64,000 nt of DNA from Thalassospira indica. Lineage in GTDB: Bacteria; Pseudomonadota; Alphaproteobacteria; Rhodospirillales; Thalassospiraceae. Positions 34,396 through 43,154 of this stretch are shown in pieces. The stretch is taken from contig NZ_CP031555.1 of assembly GCF_003403095.1 (NCBI RefSeq), positions 310,001-374,000 of the forward strand. Reading direction: 5' to 3'. Below the pieces are notes generated by a model. That model was not told where the DNA came from. It saw only the letters and a program-made list of their open reading frames with translations, and did no database searches. The position numbers and the translations under genes are program-made. Within the stretch, counting starts at the first letter, position 1. Each line of letters opens with the position of its first letter.

Positions 34396-35880
34396 ATGTC
34401 GATTGGTGAAAATTGGCGGCAAATTTCGCCCGGTAGCCTAACTGGTAGCGCGGGCGGTGCAGGTGGCACAAATGGTGCGGCAAACGGCAAGTTTGCCCAG
34501 TCCAATGCTGCCGACCAGCTTTCTGACACGGCCGAAGGCCGGACATTCTCGCAATATATGTTTGGCGAGGATGGCTTTGAATTCACCGATTTCCTCGATG
34601 TGATCAATCCTTTGCAACATATTCCCGGTGTCGGGATGATTTATCGCTCGCTCACCGGCGATGAGATCGGCAATGGCGCGCGCGTCGCGGGCGGTGGCCT
34701 GTTTGGCGGGGTGTTTGGCCTTGCCGGGGCAGCGATTGATGCCGTGGTCGATGCGGTCACAGGCGACGATACCGGCACCCACTTCATGGCGATGGTCGAA
34801 GACGGGTTTGGCGGCAGCGGCATTGATGATGGCACGGCGGTGGCCGATGCAGGCAATGCGAACGCGGCTACCAATCAGGCAACCACGGTCGCGCAAAATG
34901 GCGCCTATCAGGGCGATCTGGTTCTGCCCTGGATGACCGGCCCGCAATCACAATCCGTCAGCCCGGCCGAACAGGCCACCATTGTCCAGTCCGCACCAAC
35001 GGCCCCGGTTGATCAGGCCATGCTGGCATCGAATGCCGCACCCGGCAGCACGGGCGTTCAGGCCTCTGATTTGAATGTGCCGTGGGCACAAGGTGCGCAG
35101 GGCGCGCAAGTTGCGCAGAACACACAGAATGCCTCGCCAGTTGCACAAGCTGCGCAAAGTGCAGCATCAAAACAGCCTGAGGCAGAACTTGCTTCGGCAT
35201 CTGCCACACCCTCAACCGATCCGGCAGAACTGACCGTTGCCATGGCATCGGCGGGAACGGCGAACCCGGTATCTGCCTTTAACCGGACCGTCGCATCCAA
35301 TTCGACGGTAACCGAAACCGCGCGCCGCCCGGTCACCAGCACCGGTGACGCCAATACCGTCTGGGCGCGCGCCGCCAGCAGCGGCCGGGTCAGCCGCCAG
35401 ACCACTGGTTTCGCGATTTCCGCTGAAATGGCGGCCCACGAAGCCAAATACGCCAAACTGAATGCCGTGAAGGCCGAGACCGCAGAACGCAAGGCCAGCG
35501 AAATACAGACGACGTCGCCAGATGGCACACCACTGTCGGCGGCCGAAATGGCAGCCCGCTTTAACGCCGCCCTTGGCCGCGACAAGGCACAAACCATGGC
35601 GGCAGATGCCGTTGCCAGCAGTAATGCGGTGGCTGATGATCGCCCGGCAAATACCCATGACGGATATGATGTTGCCAATTCAGATCAGGGTGGATCGCCC
35701 CTTCCCGCCAGTGCACCGGCTGCTGACGCGCCAGCGGACCATCCGCTTTTGCAGCAGGCATCTGATCACCTGAATGGCGATGCGCCGGTGGGTGCATGGT
35801 TCAGCCAGACGATGATGGATGGTCTGAAGAAATATCAGGCCATGCAACAGAAGCCCCATACGCCGGGAAGTTCAATTTAG
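34396..35880 (+). CDS. uncharacterised protein with N-terminal NPLQHIP motif and Ala/Gln-rich low-complexity body
   Basis: I do not recognise a named family for this 494-residue protein. Its N-terminal 130 residues are ordered: a Gly/Ala/Asn-rich start, then FLDVINPLQHIPGVGMIYR at about 67-85 and a glycine-rich hydrophobic stretch (GGGLFGGVFGLAGAAIDAVV) that could insert in or bind a membrane. The rest is Ala/Gln/Ser/Pro/Asn-rich and probably disordered, with runs such as AQGAQGAQVAQ, and a final helical GAWFSQTMMDGLKKYQAM. No signal peptide is evident. A perfect sigma-54 promoter precedes it. Similar short N-terminal motifs occur in other alphaproteobacterial hypothetical proteins (memory only). 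Confidence 0.75.
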   Translation: MSIGENWRQISPGSLTGSAGGAGGTNGAANGKFAQSNAADQLSDTAEGRTFSQYMFGEDGFEFTDFLDVINPLQHIPGVGMIYRSLTGDEIGNGARVAGGGLFGGVFGLAGAAIDAVVDAVTGDDTGTHFMAMVEDGFGGSGIDDGTAVADAGNANAATNQATTVAQNGAYQGDLVLPWMTGPQSQSVSPAEQATIVQSAPTAPVDQAMLASNAAPGSTGVQASDLNVPWAQGAQGAQVAQNTQNASPVAQAAQSAASKQPEAELASASATPSTDPAELTVAMASAGTANPVSAFNRTVASNSTVTETARRPVTSTGDANTVWARAASSGRVSRQTTGFAISAEMAAHEAKYAKLNAVKAETAERKASEIQTTSPDGTPLSAAEMAARFNAALGRDKAQTMAADAVASSNAVADDRPANTHDGYDVANSDQGGSPLPASAPAADAPADHPLLQQASDHLNGDAPVGAWFSQTMMDGLKKYQAMQQKPHTPGSSI

Positions 35881-35969
35881 GCCGATCAGAGTTGAAGGTT
35901 TAACCTAGACGAAATAAAGCCCGCACCTATGCGGTCACGGGCTCAAATGATTTAAACTTTAAGGCCTTG

Positions 35970-36365
35970 CTAAGTTGTTATCCGGCGCTTCACTTCCTGT
36001 TCAGCGAGTTCATTGAAGAACGCGGAACGGTTAGTGGTAATGCGGTCGATTGCTTCAAGAAGATAGGAATCAATTGTGATGTTGGTTCTAACCATATGTC
36101 CTGGCATTTTGGCCGGAATCAAAAGCTTTCCGACAACTGCGTCGGCATCCTCTGGGTCTACGACGGAATTTTCAAAAGGTGTGGGTACGGGAATATCCAT
36201 TTTTTCATCGCGCATTACATTCAGAAAGGCAGGAAGCACTTCGCGGGCATTGTTGTATACCTCATCAAATGTCGAAGCCACTGACATGCAACCTGGAAGA
36301 TCAGGAAAAACAACGGTGTAACCGTCACCGTCCTTAAGGATGTATGCGGTGAAATTCCGCTCCAT
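35970..36365 (-). CDS. hicB: HicB-family antitoxin
   Basis: The 131-residue protein has the partial RNase H-like HicB domain (YTVVFPDLPGCMSVA) and a C-terminal ribbon-helix-helix DNA-binding domain (VRTNITIDSYLLEAIDRI). It neutralises HicA and should repress the operon through the RHH domain. It is transcribed after hicA with an unusually long gap of 108 bp. Local base composition is lower in G+C than in neighbouring core genes, hinting at acquisition. Confidence 0.9.
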   Translation of the reverse strand: MERNFTAYILKDGDGYTVVFPDLPGCMSVASTFDEVYNNAREVLPAFLNVMRDEKMDIPVPTPFENSVVDPEDADAVVGKLLIPAKMPGHMVRTNITIDSYLLEAIDRITTNRSAFFNELAEQEVKRRITT

Positions 36366-36473
36366 ATCGACACCCTTTCAACGTTCTCATCTAAGAATTC
36401 ATTTTTGGTCATGTTCAGTACTGCATCACAGTAATCTGCAAATCACCAAAGTTAGTCGTAAAGAAGGTGCCGC

Positions 36474-36662
36474 TTAAAGAAGCGACACCCCAGAGAGTTT
36501 TTCCAACTTTTTTATATAACGAATTGGATTGTCCTTACGCGGATGTACCACCGTTACGAGGTTGGGATTATTTGGTTTCTTAAAATGCCAATGACTTCCT
36601 GTAGTCCTGACATGAATCCATCCAGATTTCTCTAGAATGAAGAGGATATCGCTACTTCTCAT
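36474..36662 (-). CDS. hicA: HicA-family mRNA interferase toxin
   Basis: The 62-residue protein matches HicA. It has the dsRBD-like fold with the catalytic His in GSHWHFKKP, the VTVVHPRKDNPI segment, and the C-terminal helix. HicA cleaves mRNA and tmRNA. It precedes hicB on the minus strand. Two inverted-repeat operator candidates lie 50-115 bp upstream of its start. It looks complete and potentially active. Confidence 0.88.
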   Translation of the reverse strand: MRSSDILFILEKSGWIHVRTTGSHWHFKKPNNPNLVTVVHPRKDNPIRYIKKLEKLSGVSLL

Positions 36663-36709
36663 ATCGGTCCTGTTTCATGAACAAGGTTAAGCCGACTGAG
36701 TTTGGCGCG

Positions 36710-36775
36710 GACACGAGCAAAGATGTGTATATCGCACATCTTTGCTCGTGTCAAGAACAGTGTGCATACTGCACA
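36710..36775. promoter_or_regulatory. paired inverted-repeat operators upstream of hicA
   Basis: GACACGAGCAAAGATGTG (36710-36727) and its exact inverse (36735-36752) flank a 7-bp spacer. A second repeat, TGTGCA-TAC-TGCACA, lies at 36761-36775. Both share the half-site ATGTG/CACAT, suggesting two sites for one dimeric regulator, plausibly HicB. The absence of a T run argues against a terminator. Confidence 0.65.
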
Positions 36776-36917
36776 TCTTGAGCGAAAAGTCTTGTGCCAC
36801 TAATGGTACGGGTCGGTACCTAAACAGACCGTTAGAAGATTGTTCGATTGACGGGGGCGCAACTGGTTTCAAGCATCAAGTAGTCGACATCAAGGGCTTT
36901 GACCAAAAGTACCGAAT

Positions 36918-36953
36918 CAAAAAAAGCCCGCCTGGTTTACACCGGCGGGCTTA
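36918..36953 (-). terminator. intrinsic terminator after trpS
   Basis: On the minus strand, AAGCCCGCC and GGCGGGCTT form a stem and are followed by a T run, 25-60 bp beyond the trpS stop. Confidence 0.85.
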
Positions 36954-36978
36954 TTGATGTTCAGATGCTTTGATGCGA

Positions 36979-37995
36979 TCAGCTGTTCAGGAAACCGACG
37001 ATTTCCTTGACCTCTTTGAGGATCGGCTGGGCGATGGCGTTGGCACGTTCCGCACCCTTGGCCAGTACAGAGTCGATATAGGCCGGATCGGCCTTGAGCC
37101 GTGCCATTTCCTCGGTGATCGGTGCCAGATTTTCGACAACCACGTCGGTAAGTGCCTGTTTGAAGCCAGAGAATTGGGTGCCACCATGTTCTGCCAGAAC
37201 TGCATCGACCGTACTGTCGGTCAGCGCTGCATAGATGGTGATCAGGTTCTTGGCTTCCGGGCGGCCTTCAAGACCGGCGACCTCACTTGGCAGCGGTTCC
37301 GGATCGGTTTTTGCCTTGCGGATTTTTTTGGCCAGTGTCTCGGCATCGTCGGTCATGTTGATGCGCGACATATCGGACGCATCGGATTTTGACATCTTTT
37401 TCGAACCGTCACGCAGCGACATCACACGGGTTGCCGGACCCAGGATCAGCGGTTCGGGCTGCGGGAAGAAGCCTTCGACCTCGTAATCGGTGTTGAATTT
37501 CAACGCGATGTCACGTGCCAGTTCAAGGTGCTGCTTCTGGTCTTCGCCGACCGGTACATGGGTCGCCTTATAGGCCAGAATGTCAGCCGCCATCAGGCTT
37601 GGATAAGCGTAAAGGCCGAGTGACGCGTTTTCACGATGCTTGCCCGCCTTTTCCTTGAACTGGGTCATACGGTTCATCCAGCCGATGCGCGCGACACAGT
37701 TAAAGATCCAGGCCAGTTCGGCATGGGCGGAAACCTGGCTTTGGTTAAACAGCACCTGATTTTCCGGATCAATGCCCGAAGCGATCATGCTGGCGGCCAG
37801 TTCGCGAATGTTGGAACGCAGTTCCTTGGGGTCTTGCCAGACCGTGATGGCATGCATATCGACCACGCAGAAGATGCATTCATATTTCTTCTGCAATTCG
37901 ACCCAGTTGCGGATCGCGCCAAGATAGTTGCCAAGGTGAAGGTTACCGGTGGGCTGAGCGCCCGAAAACACACGTTCCATAACGTCGTCGTCCAT
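36979..37995 (-). CDS. trpS: tryptophanyl-tRNA synthetase
   Basis: This class I synthetase charges tRNA-Trp. The 338-residue protein has the HIGH-like HLGNY at 20-24 within [15 protein letters not shown], the [10 protein letters not shown] segment, [13 protein letters not shown], and the KMSKS loop near residue 205. It follows murJ on the same strand, with 147 bp between them. Length and motifs are normal. Confidence 0.97.
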   Translation of the reverse strand: MDDDVMERVFSGAQPTGNLHLGNYLGAIRNWVELQKKYECIFCVVDMHAITVWQDPKELRSNIRELAASMIASGIDPENQVLFNQSQVSAHAELAWIFNCVARIGWMNRMTQFKEKAGKHRENASLGLYAYPSLMAADILAYKATHVPVGEDQKQHLELARDIALKFNTDYEVEGFFPQPEPLILGPATRVMSLRDGSKKMSKSDASDMSRINMTDDAETLAKKIRKAKTDPEPLPSEVAGLEGRPEAKNLITIYAALTDSTVDAVLAEHGGTQFSGFKQALTDVVVENLAPITEEMARLKADPAYIDSVLAKGAERANAIAQPILKEVKEIVGFLNS

Positions 37996-38142
37996 TTCAA
38001 TTTATGTTTAACAGGGCCTGCATACTCCGCCAGGTTTTGGACACCCGCCGGCGGACGAGCATGCAAGCAAACAGCGCGCGAGTTTAGGGTCTGGCCCGAT
38101 TTGGTCAAGCTGCTTGTCTGGAAACGTGTCGATTAATTGCGA

Positions 38143-39693
38143 TCAGGCTGGTTTTCCGCGTTTGAGCGTCGCCTTGAGCTCGGAAAAGCTGGTCGCACCA
38201 AGCAGTTGGGCCGCAATCGCATAGATCGCCATGCCACCGGTCACAATCACCGCCATGGTGATGATGCGGGTGATCGAAAGCGCATCATTTTGCCAGAAGG
38301 CATCAATCGCAAACCAGAGTGCCGATCCCATCAGTGCGGATGCGACAAGGATGCGCGGGATGCGCCGGGCAAGGCGGGCATCAAAGGTCAGATCGCCGCG
38401 CCGATGCAAAATAAAACCAAGCGAGGTCGCATTGACCCAGACCGAAACAGATGTTGCCGCCGCAATGCCAAGATGCCCGAACCATGGCATCAGCACCACG
38501 ATCAGAATGATATTGAGCACCATGCAGGAAATGCCGATACGGATCGGTGTTTTGGTGTCTTCGCGCGCAAAGAAACCGGGTGCCAACACCTTGACCAGAA
38601 CCGAGGCCGGCAGGCCAAAGGCAAACACGGTCAATGCCATGCCGGTCATCAGGGTTTCTTCCGCGCCAAATGCACCGCGTTCAAAAAGAACATTGATCAC
38701 CGGCAAGCCCATCACACCAAGGGCGATGGCGGCCGGAAGGGTCAGAAGAAGGGCGATTTCAATGCCGCGATTCTGGCTATACATCGCGGTTTTGGCATCA
38801 TCACCCTGCAATTGGCGCGACAGGGTCGGCAAAAGCGCGGTGCCAATCGCAATGCCAATCACACCCAGTGGCAATTGTTGCACGCGATCTGCGTAATACA
38901 GCCAGGAGACCGCGCCATCAGAGACAAGGGAGGCCAGCATGGTGTCGATCAGAAGATTGATCTGGTAGACACCGGCGCCAATCATGCCGGGGATCATGCG
39001 TTTGCCCAAAAGCTTGATGCGGTCATCAACACGCGGCATCTGCCATTTGATGGCAAAGCCGACCCGCTTGCAGGCAATCACCAGCATCAGGAACTGTGCC
39101 ACACCGGCAATCGCCACCCCCCAAGCCAAGGCATGGGCCGGGGTTTCGGTCACCGGTGCCAAGCCGAGCAAGGCCGCAATCAGGCAGATATTGAGAATAA
39201 TCGGGGCGGCGGCGGCGGCGGCATAGCGATGCAGCGTATTCATCACGCCTGACATCAGGGCGACGGCGGATATGAAGGCAAGATAGGGAAACGTGATGCG
39301 CGACAGTTCGACGGCAAGTTCGAACTTTTCGGGATTTTCGGCAAAACCCGGCGCAAACACATACATCGCCCAGGGCATCAGGATTTCGATGATTGCGACC
39401 AGAAAACCGGTGATCAGGATCAGCATCGACATGGCGCGGGCGGCAAATTCGCGGGCCGCGTCCATGCCGCGTTTTTCAATGTCGCCGGCCAAAAGCGGGA
39501 TGAAGGCCGCGGAAAACGCCCCTTCGCCAAACAGGCGGCGAAACAGGTTGGGAAACTTGAACGCCACAAAGAACGCATCGGCCATGCCGCCCGCACCGAG
39601 CATCCCGGCAATCAGAATATCGCGGCAAAATCCCAGAAGGCGGGATAACAGCGTAAAGCCACTCACCGTGGCGATAGAGCGGACAAGCGACAT
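38143..39693 (-). CDS. murJ: lipid II flippase MurJ
   Basis: MurJ flips lipid II across the inner membrane for peptidoglycan synthesis (MOP superfamily). The 516-residue protein has about 14 membrane segments. The N-terminal TLLSRLLGFCRDILIA and FGEGAFSAAFIPL motifs carry the arginines that coordinate the head group, and SWLYYADRVQQLPLGV is the conserved mid-protein segment. murJ-trpS adjacency is common in alphaproteobacteria. Confidence 0.95.
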   Translation of the reverse strand: MSLVRSIATVSGFTLLSRLLGFCRDILIAGMLGAGGMADAFFVAFKFPNLFRRLFGEGAFSAAFIPLLAGDIEKRGMDAAREFAARAMSMLILITGFLVAIIEILMPWAMYVFAPGFAENPEKFELAVELSRITFPYLAFISAVALMSGVMNTLHRYAAAAAAPIILNICLIAALLGLAPVTETPAHALAWGVAIAGVAQFLMLVIACKRVGFAIKWQMPRVDDRIKLLGKRMIPGMIGAGVYQINLLIDTMLASLVSDGAVSWLYYADRVQQLPLGVIGIAIGTALLPTLSRQLQGDDAKTAMYSQNRGIEIALLLTLPAAIALGVMGLPVINVLFERGAFGAEETLMTGMALTVFAFGLPASVLVKVLAPGFFAREDTKTPIRIGISCMVLNIILIVVLMPWFGHLGIAAATSVSVWVNATSLGFILHRRGDLTFDARLARRIPRILVASALMGSALWFAIDAFWQNDALSITRIITMAVIVTGGMAIYAIAAQLLGATSFSELKATLKRGKPA

Positions 39694-40234
39694 TCGTTAA
39701 GCGTTCCGTATTTAAGTGTCACCAAAGGGCGCGATTCTGCCGGTGATGACGTGCGATTGCGGTATTTTCACGTTTGATGCACAGAAATCTGACAGTCGAA
39801 GGTGAAAATAGTCGTAATTTTTGAGGCCTAAAACCGCGGCGTATATCGCATTTTTGTGAAAGTGATTGAATTAGGTGATTTTTTTGGGGTCCCTGTGACA
39901 GCCGTCACAGAAAAACAGTTGCAACACCCGCATATTCACATTCGCTGAGGGTTCGTTGGGACGCGAGCCTCATATTGGACGGGCGGGGAAATACGGTATC
40001 CACCTCAACCTGCTGCACTCCGAGGATTTCGACACCGTGAATAACAGGTCACGCTGTCGGGTTTGGTTTTACCCTTCCTCGTCCGTCACAATTTCCAAAG
40101 AAATATAATTCGAGCAGTTTACTGGCCTTATCGGCCGGTACATCCGGATCTGATCCATACCGTGGCGTTGTCTAGGGTAGCGCATGGGTATTGGATCGAT
40201 CCGGTTTGTTTTTTTGCGGCGATTGTAAAACGCG
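39694..40234. other. 541-bp gap between glnD and murJ with a CRP/FNR-type palindrome
   Basis: No protein gene is supported here. It contains a perfect TGTGA-N6-TCACA palindrome (39894-39909), about 200 bp upstream of murJ. A 7-bp inverted pair TATTCAC (39933-39939)/GTGAATA (40038-40044) may bound a structured transcript of about 110 nt, but I cannot assign it to a known RNA family. Both flanking genes are on the minus strand. Confidence 0.5.
39894..39909. promoter_or_regulatory. CRP/FNR-family binding site candidate
   Basis: TGTGACAGCCGTCACA is an exact TGTGA-N6-TCACA dyad, the consensus of CRP-type regulators. It lies in the murJ upstream region. The actual regulator in this organism is unknown. 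Confidence 0.55.
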
Positions 40235-42976
40235 CTAGTCGTTGCGAATCGCCTGGGTCAGGGTTTCCTTGACCTGGACAAACTTGGTGCGGCTGTCGAT
40301 CTTGAGCCCGAACACATCCTTGACATAGAAGACGTCAACCGCGCGCTCGCCAAAGGTGGAAATGCGCGCAGAGGCAATCTGCATCGAAAGATCACGGAGT
40401 GCCCGCGTGATGTCATAAAGCAGGCCCAACCGGTCACGGGCGGTGATTTCAATCACCGTGTGGGTGCGGCTGGCCTTGTTGTCGATAATGACATTCGGTT
40501 CGACCTTGAACACCGCGGTGCGGTGCTTGTTGTCCTTGGTCTGGCGGCGTTCGATTTCCTGACTGGGGCGAATCTGCCCGGAAATGACCTTTTCCAGCGT
40601 GTCGCGCAGGCGATCAAGTTTGGTGGAGTCGTTAAACGCCTCGCCATTGGTGTCCTGCACGAAAAAGGTATCGAGTGCCATGCCATCTGCAAGGGTCAGG
40701 ATCTTTGCATCGACCACGTTGGCCCCGCACAGTGCCATTGCGCCTGCAATCTGGGAAAACAGGCCGGGATGGTCGGTGGTGTGGACGGTGATTTCAGTGG
40801 CATCAATTTCGGTATCGATGCGGACATCGACCGTGATCTCGGCCCCGGAATTTCGGGCATCACGGGTCAGATGGGCGTGATGGACGTGGATTTCGGTATC
40901 AAAGCTCAGCCAATAGGACGGATAGCCGCGTTCGATAAAGTCCTCGATATCCTGTTCGGGCCAGTCTTTCAGCGCCTCGCGCAGCGCGTTTTGCGCATTT
41001 TCGACGCGCGAATCGCGGCTATCGGCATTCAGGCCCCCCGAAAGCATATCATCGGTGGCATAGTAAAGTTCACGCAGAAGGGTTGCCTTCCAGCCGTTCC
41101 AGACATTGGGACCCACCGCGCGGATATCAGCCACCGTCAGGCAAAGCAACAGGCGCAGGCGTTCCTGCGATTGCACCAGATCGGCAAAGGCGCGAATGGT
41201 GCTGGGGTCATTGAGATCGCGTTTGAACGCGGTCAGGCTCATCCACAGATGTGCCTTGACCAGCCAGGCGACCGCCTCGGTATCGGCCGGCGACAGACCC
41301 AGCCGCGGGCAGAGCTTTTCGGCGACTTCGGCCCCGAGCTCGGAATGATCGCCACCACGGCCCTTGGCAATGTCATGGAGCAATACCGCGACATACAGCA
41401 CACGGCGTGAAATCACCTGACCCATGATGCGGGTGGCAACCGGGGCGTCTTCGGCAAGTTCGCCGGACTCGATCTGATTAAGCACGCCGATGGCGCGGAT
41501 GGTATGCTCGTCCACGGTGTAGGTGTGGTACATGTCGTATTGCATCTGGGCAACGACACGGCCGAAATCGGGGATGAAACGCCCCAGTACACCGGCCTCG
41601 TTCATCTTGCGGAGCGTTACATCCGGGCTGTCGCGCTGGGTTAGGATTTCAAGGAAAACCTCGTTGGCGTCCGGATCGTTTTGCAGCTTGTGATCAACAT
41701 ATTTCAGGCTTTGCGTGATCCAGCGCAGCGTTTCGGGATGAATGCCAACCCGGTTTTGATGGGCAACCAGAAACAGGCGCAAAATCTTGATCGGGTCGTT
41801 CTTAAAGACATCAAGGCTTTCGACCGTCAGGCGTTCATTGCGCAGTTCAAACCCGTCAATTTCCTTGGTGCCAAACAGTTTGCCCGGAAAACGGATCAGC
41901 GGGCGGCGCTGATGGCTTTCTTCAAGGGCGGCGCAGAAGATGCGTGTCAGGTTCCCGACATGCTTCACCATCAGATAATAGTGCTTCATGAAGCGTTCGA
42001 CGCCCGATGCCCCGGCATGATCGGTATAGCCAAGCCGTTCGGCGATATCGCGCTGCATATCGAACGTCAGGCGGTCTTCTTCGCGATCAGACAGATAATG
42101 CAACCAGCAACGCACCGCCCACAGGAAGTTCTGCGCCTTCAAGAAGCCGCGCGCCTCCTTGCGCGTCAGGACCTTGAGATCGACCAGTTCCATCGGGGAA
42201 TTGACGCGATAAAGGTATTTGCCAATCCAGAACAGGGTGTGAAGGTCGCGAAGTCCGCCCTTACCGTCCTTGACGTTGGGTTCGACCACATAGCGTGAAT
42301 CGCCCATGCGGGTGTGGCGTTCATCGCGTTCGCCAAGCTTCTTTTCGATGAACTCGATACCGCTGCCCTTGACCAGCTCTTCCATGAATCGGGTGCGAAA
42401 CAGTTTATAGGTATCCTCATCACCCCAGACGAACCGGCTTTCAAGCAGGTTGGTGCGAATGGTGATGTCCTGTTTGCCCATGCGCAGGCAATCATCGACA
42501 GATCGCGTCGCATGACCTACCTTAAGCCCCAGATCCCACAGCATATAAAGAATGAACTCAACGACCTGTTCGCCATGTGCGGTCTGTTTGTAGGGAAACA
42601 GAAACAGGATATCGACATCGGAATGCGGCGCCATGTCACCGCGGCCATAGCCGCCGACGGCGACGACTGACATGCGTTGTTCATTGGTCGGATTGTGCAG
42701 CGGATAGACGAACGTGGTGGCAAAATCATGGATCAGGCGGACGATCTGATCCATCAGGAAACTGTTGGAAAAGACGGTGTCCTGCCCGGAGTTGCTTTCT
42801 TCGAAGCGTGCGCGGATAACAGATCGCCCGGCCTCAAGCACTGATTTCAGCTTGTTGAGAACGGCGGTGCGCTGTTTGAAGCTTTTGAGTGCCGGATCGT
42901 TGGCGATGGCCTCAAGCTCGGCAAAGACCTTTTTGCGGTCGATGATTTCGCGCTGCTTCTTGATCTTGTAGGTCAC
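40235..42976 (-). CDS. glnD: bifunctional PII uridylyltransferase/uridylyl-removing enzyme
   Basis: GlnD senses glutamine and (de)uridylylates PII proteins, controlling nitrogen metabolism. The 913-residue protein has the nucleotidyltransferase motif VGGYGRGDMAPHSDVDILF about residues 107-125, a helical region, an HD domain with LLHDIAKGRGGDHSELG for uridylyl removal, and two C-terminal ACT domains (near EITVHTTDHPGLFSQIAGA and VIEITARDRLGLLYDITRA). It is intact and of normal length. Confidence 0.97.
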   Translation of the reverse strand: MTYKIKKQREIIDRKKVFAELEAIANDPALKSFKQRTAVLNKLKSVLEAGRSVIRARFEESNSGQDTVFSNSFLMDQIVRLIHDFATTFVYPLHNPTNEQRMSVVAVGGYGRGDMAPHSDVDILFLFPYKQTAHGEQVVEFILYMLWDLGLKVGHATRSVDDCLRMGKQDITIRTNLLESRFVWGDEDTYKLFRTRFMEELVKGSGIEFIEKKLGERDERHTRMGDSRYVVEPNVKDGKGGLRDLHTLFWIGKYLYRVNSPMELVDLKVLTRKEARGFLKAQNFLWAVRCWLHYLSDREEDRLTFDMQRDIAERLGYTDHAGASGVERFMKHYYLMVKHVGNLTRIFCAALEESHQRRPLIRFPGKLFGTKEIDGFELRNERLTVESLDVFKNDPIKILRLFLVAHQNRVGIHPETLRWITQSLKYVDHKLQNDPDANEVFLEILTQRDSPDVTLRKMNEAGVLGRFIPDFGRVVAQMQYDMYHTYTVDEHTIRAIGVLNQIESGELAEDAPVATRIMGQVISRRVLYVAVLLHDIAKGRGGDHSELGAEVAEKLCPRLGLSPADTEAVAWLVKAHLWMSLTAFKRDLNDPSTIRAFADLVQSQERLRLLLCLTVADIRAVGPNVWNGWKATLLRELYYATDDMLSGGLNADSRDSRVENAQNALREALKDWPEQDIEDFIERGYPSYWLSFDTEIHVHHAHLTRDARNSGAEITVDVRIDTEIDATEITVHTTDHPGLFSQIAGAMALCGANVVDAKILTLADGMALDTFFVQDTNGEAFNDSTKLDRLRDTLEKVISGQIRPSQEIERRQTKDNKHRTAVFKVEPNVIIDNKASRTHTVIEITARDRLGLLYDITRALRDLSMQIASARISTFGERAVDVFYVKDVFGLKIDSRTKFVQVKETLTQAIRND

Positions 42977-43154
42977 GTTGGTCGGTTTCCTCGGCCCTGG
43001 CGTGCGGTCTGTCGGCGACAGGGTTTATATATCAATTTTCTTAACAGTTGCCGCACCATAGCGCCAATTTCATCTATCCGCATCAAATGCGTGTGCAAGT
43101 CCGATCGGCAGACACGCACCTGATATGGGGATAGGCCGCCTGTTTTGCAGGTGA

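Noticed and set aside
36710..36752. The 18-bp inverted repeat as a transcription terminator
   Set aside because: No T run follows on either strand, and it lies upstream of hicA, where an operator is more likely.
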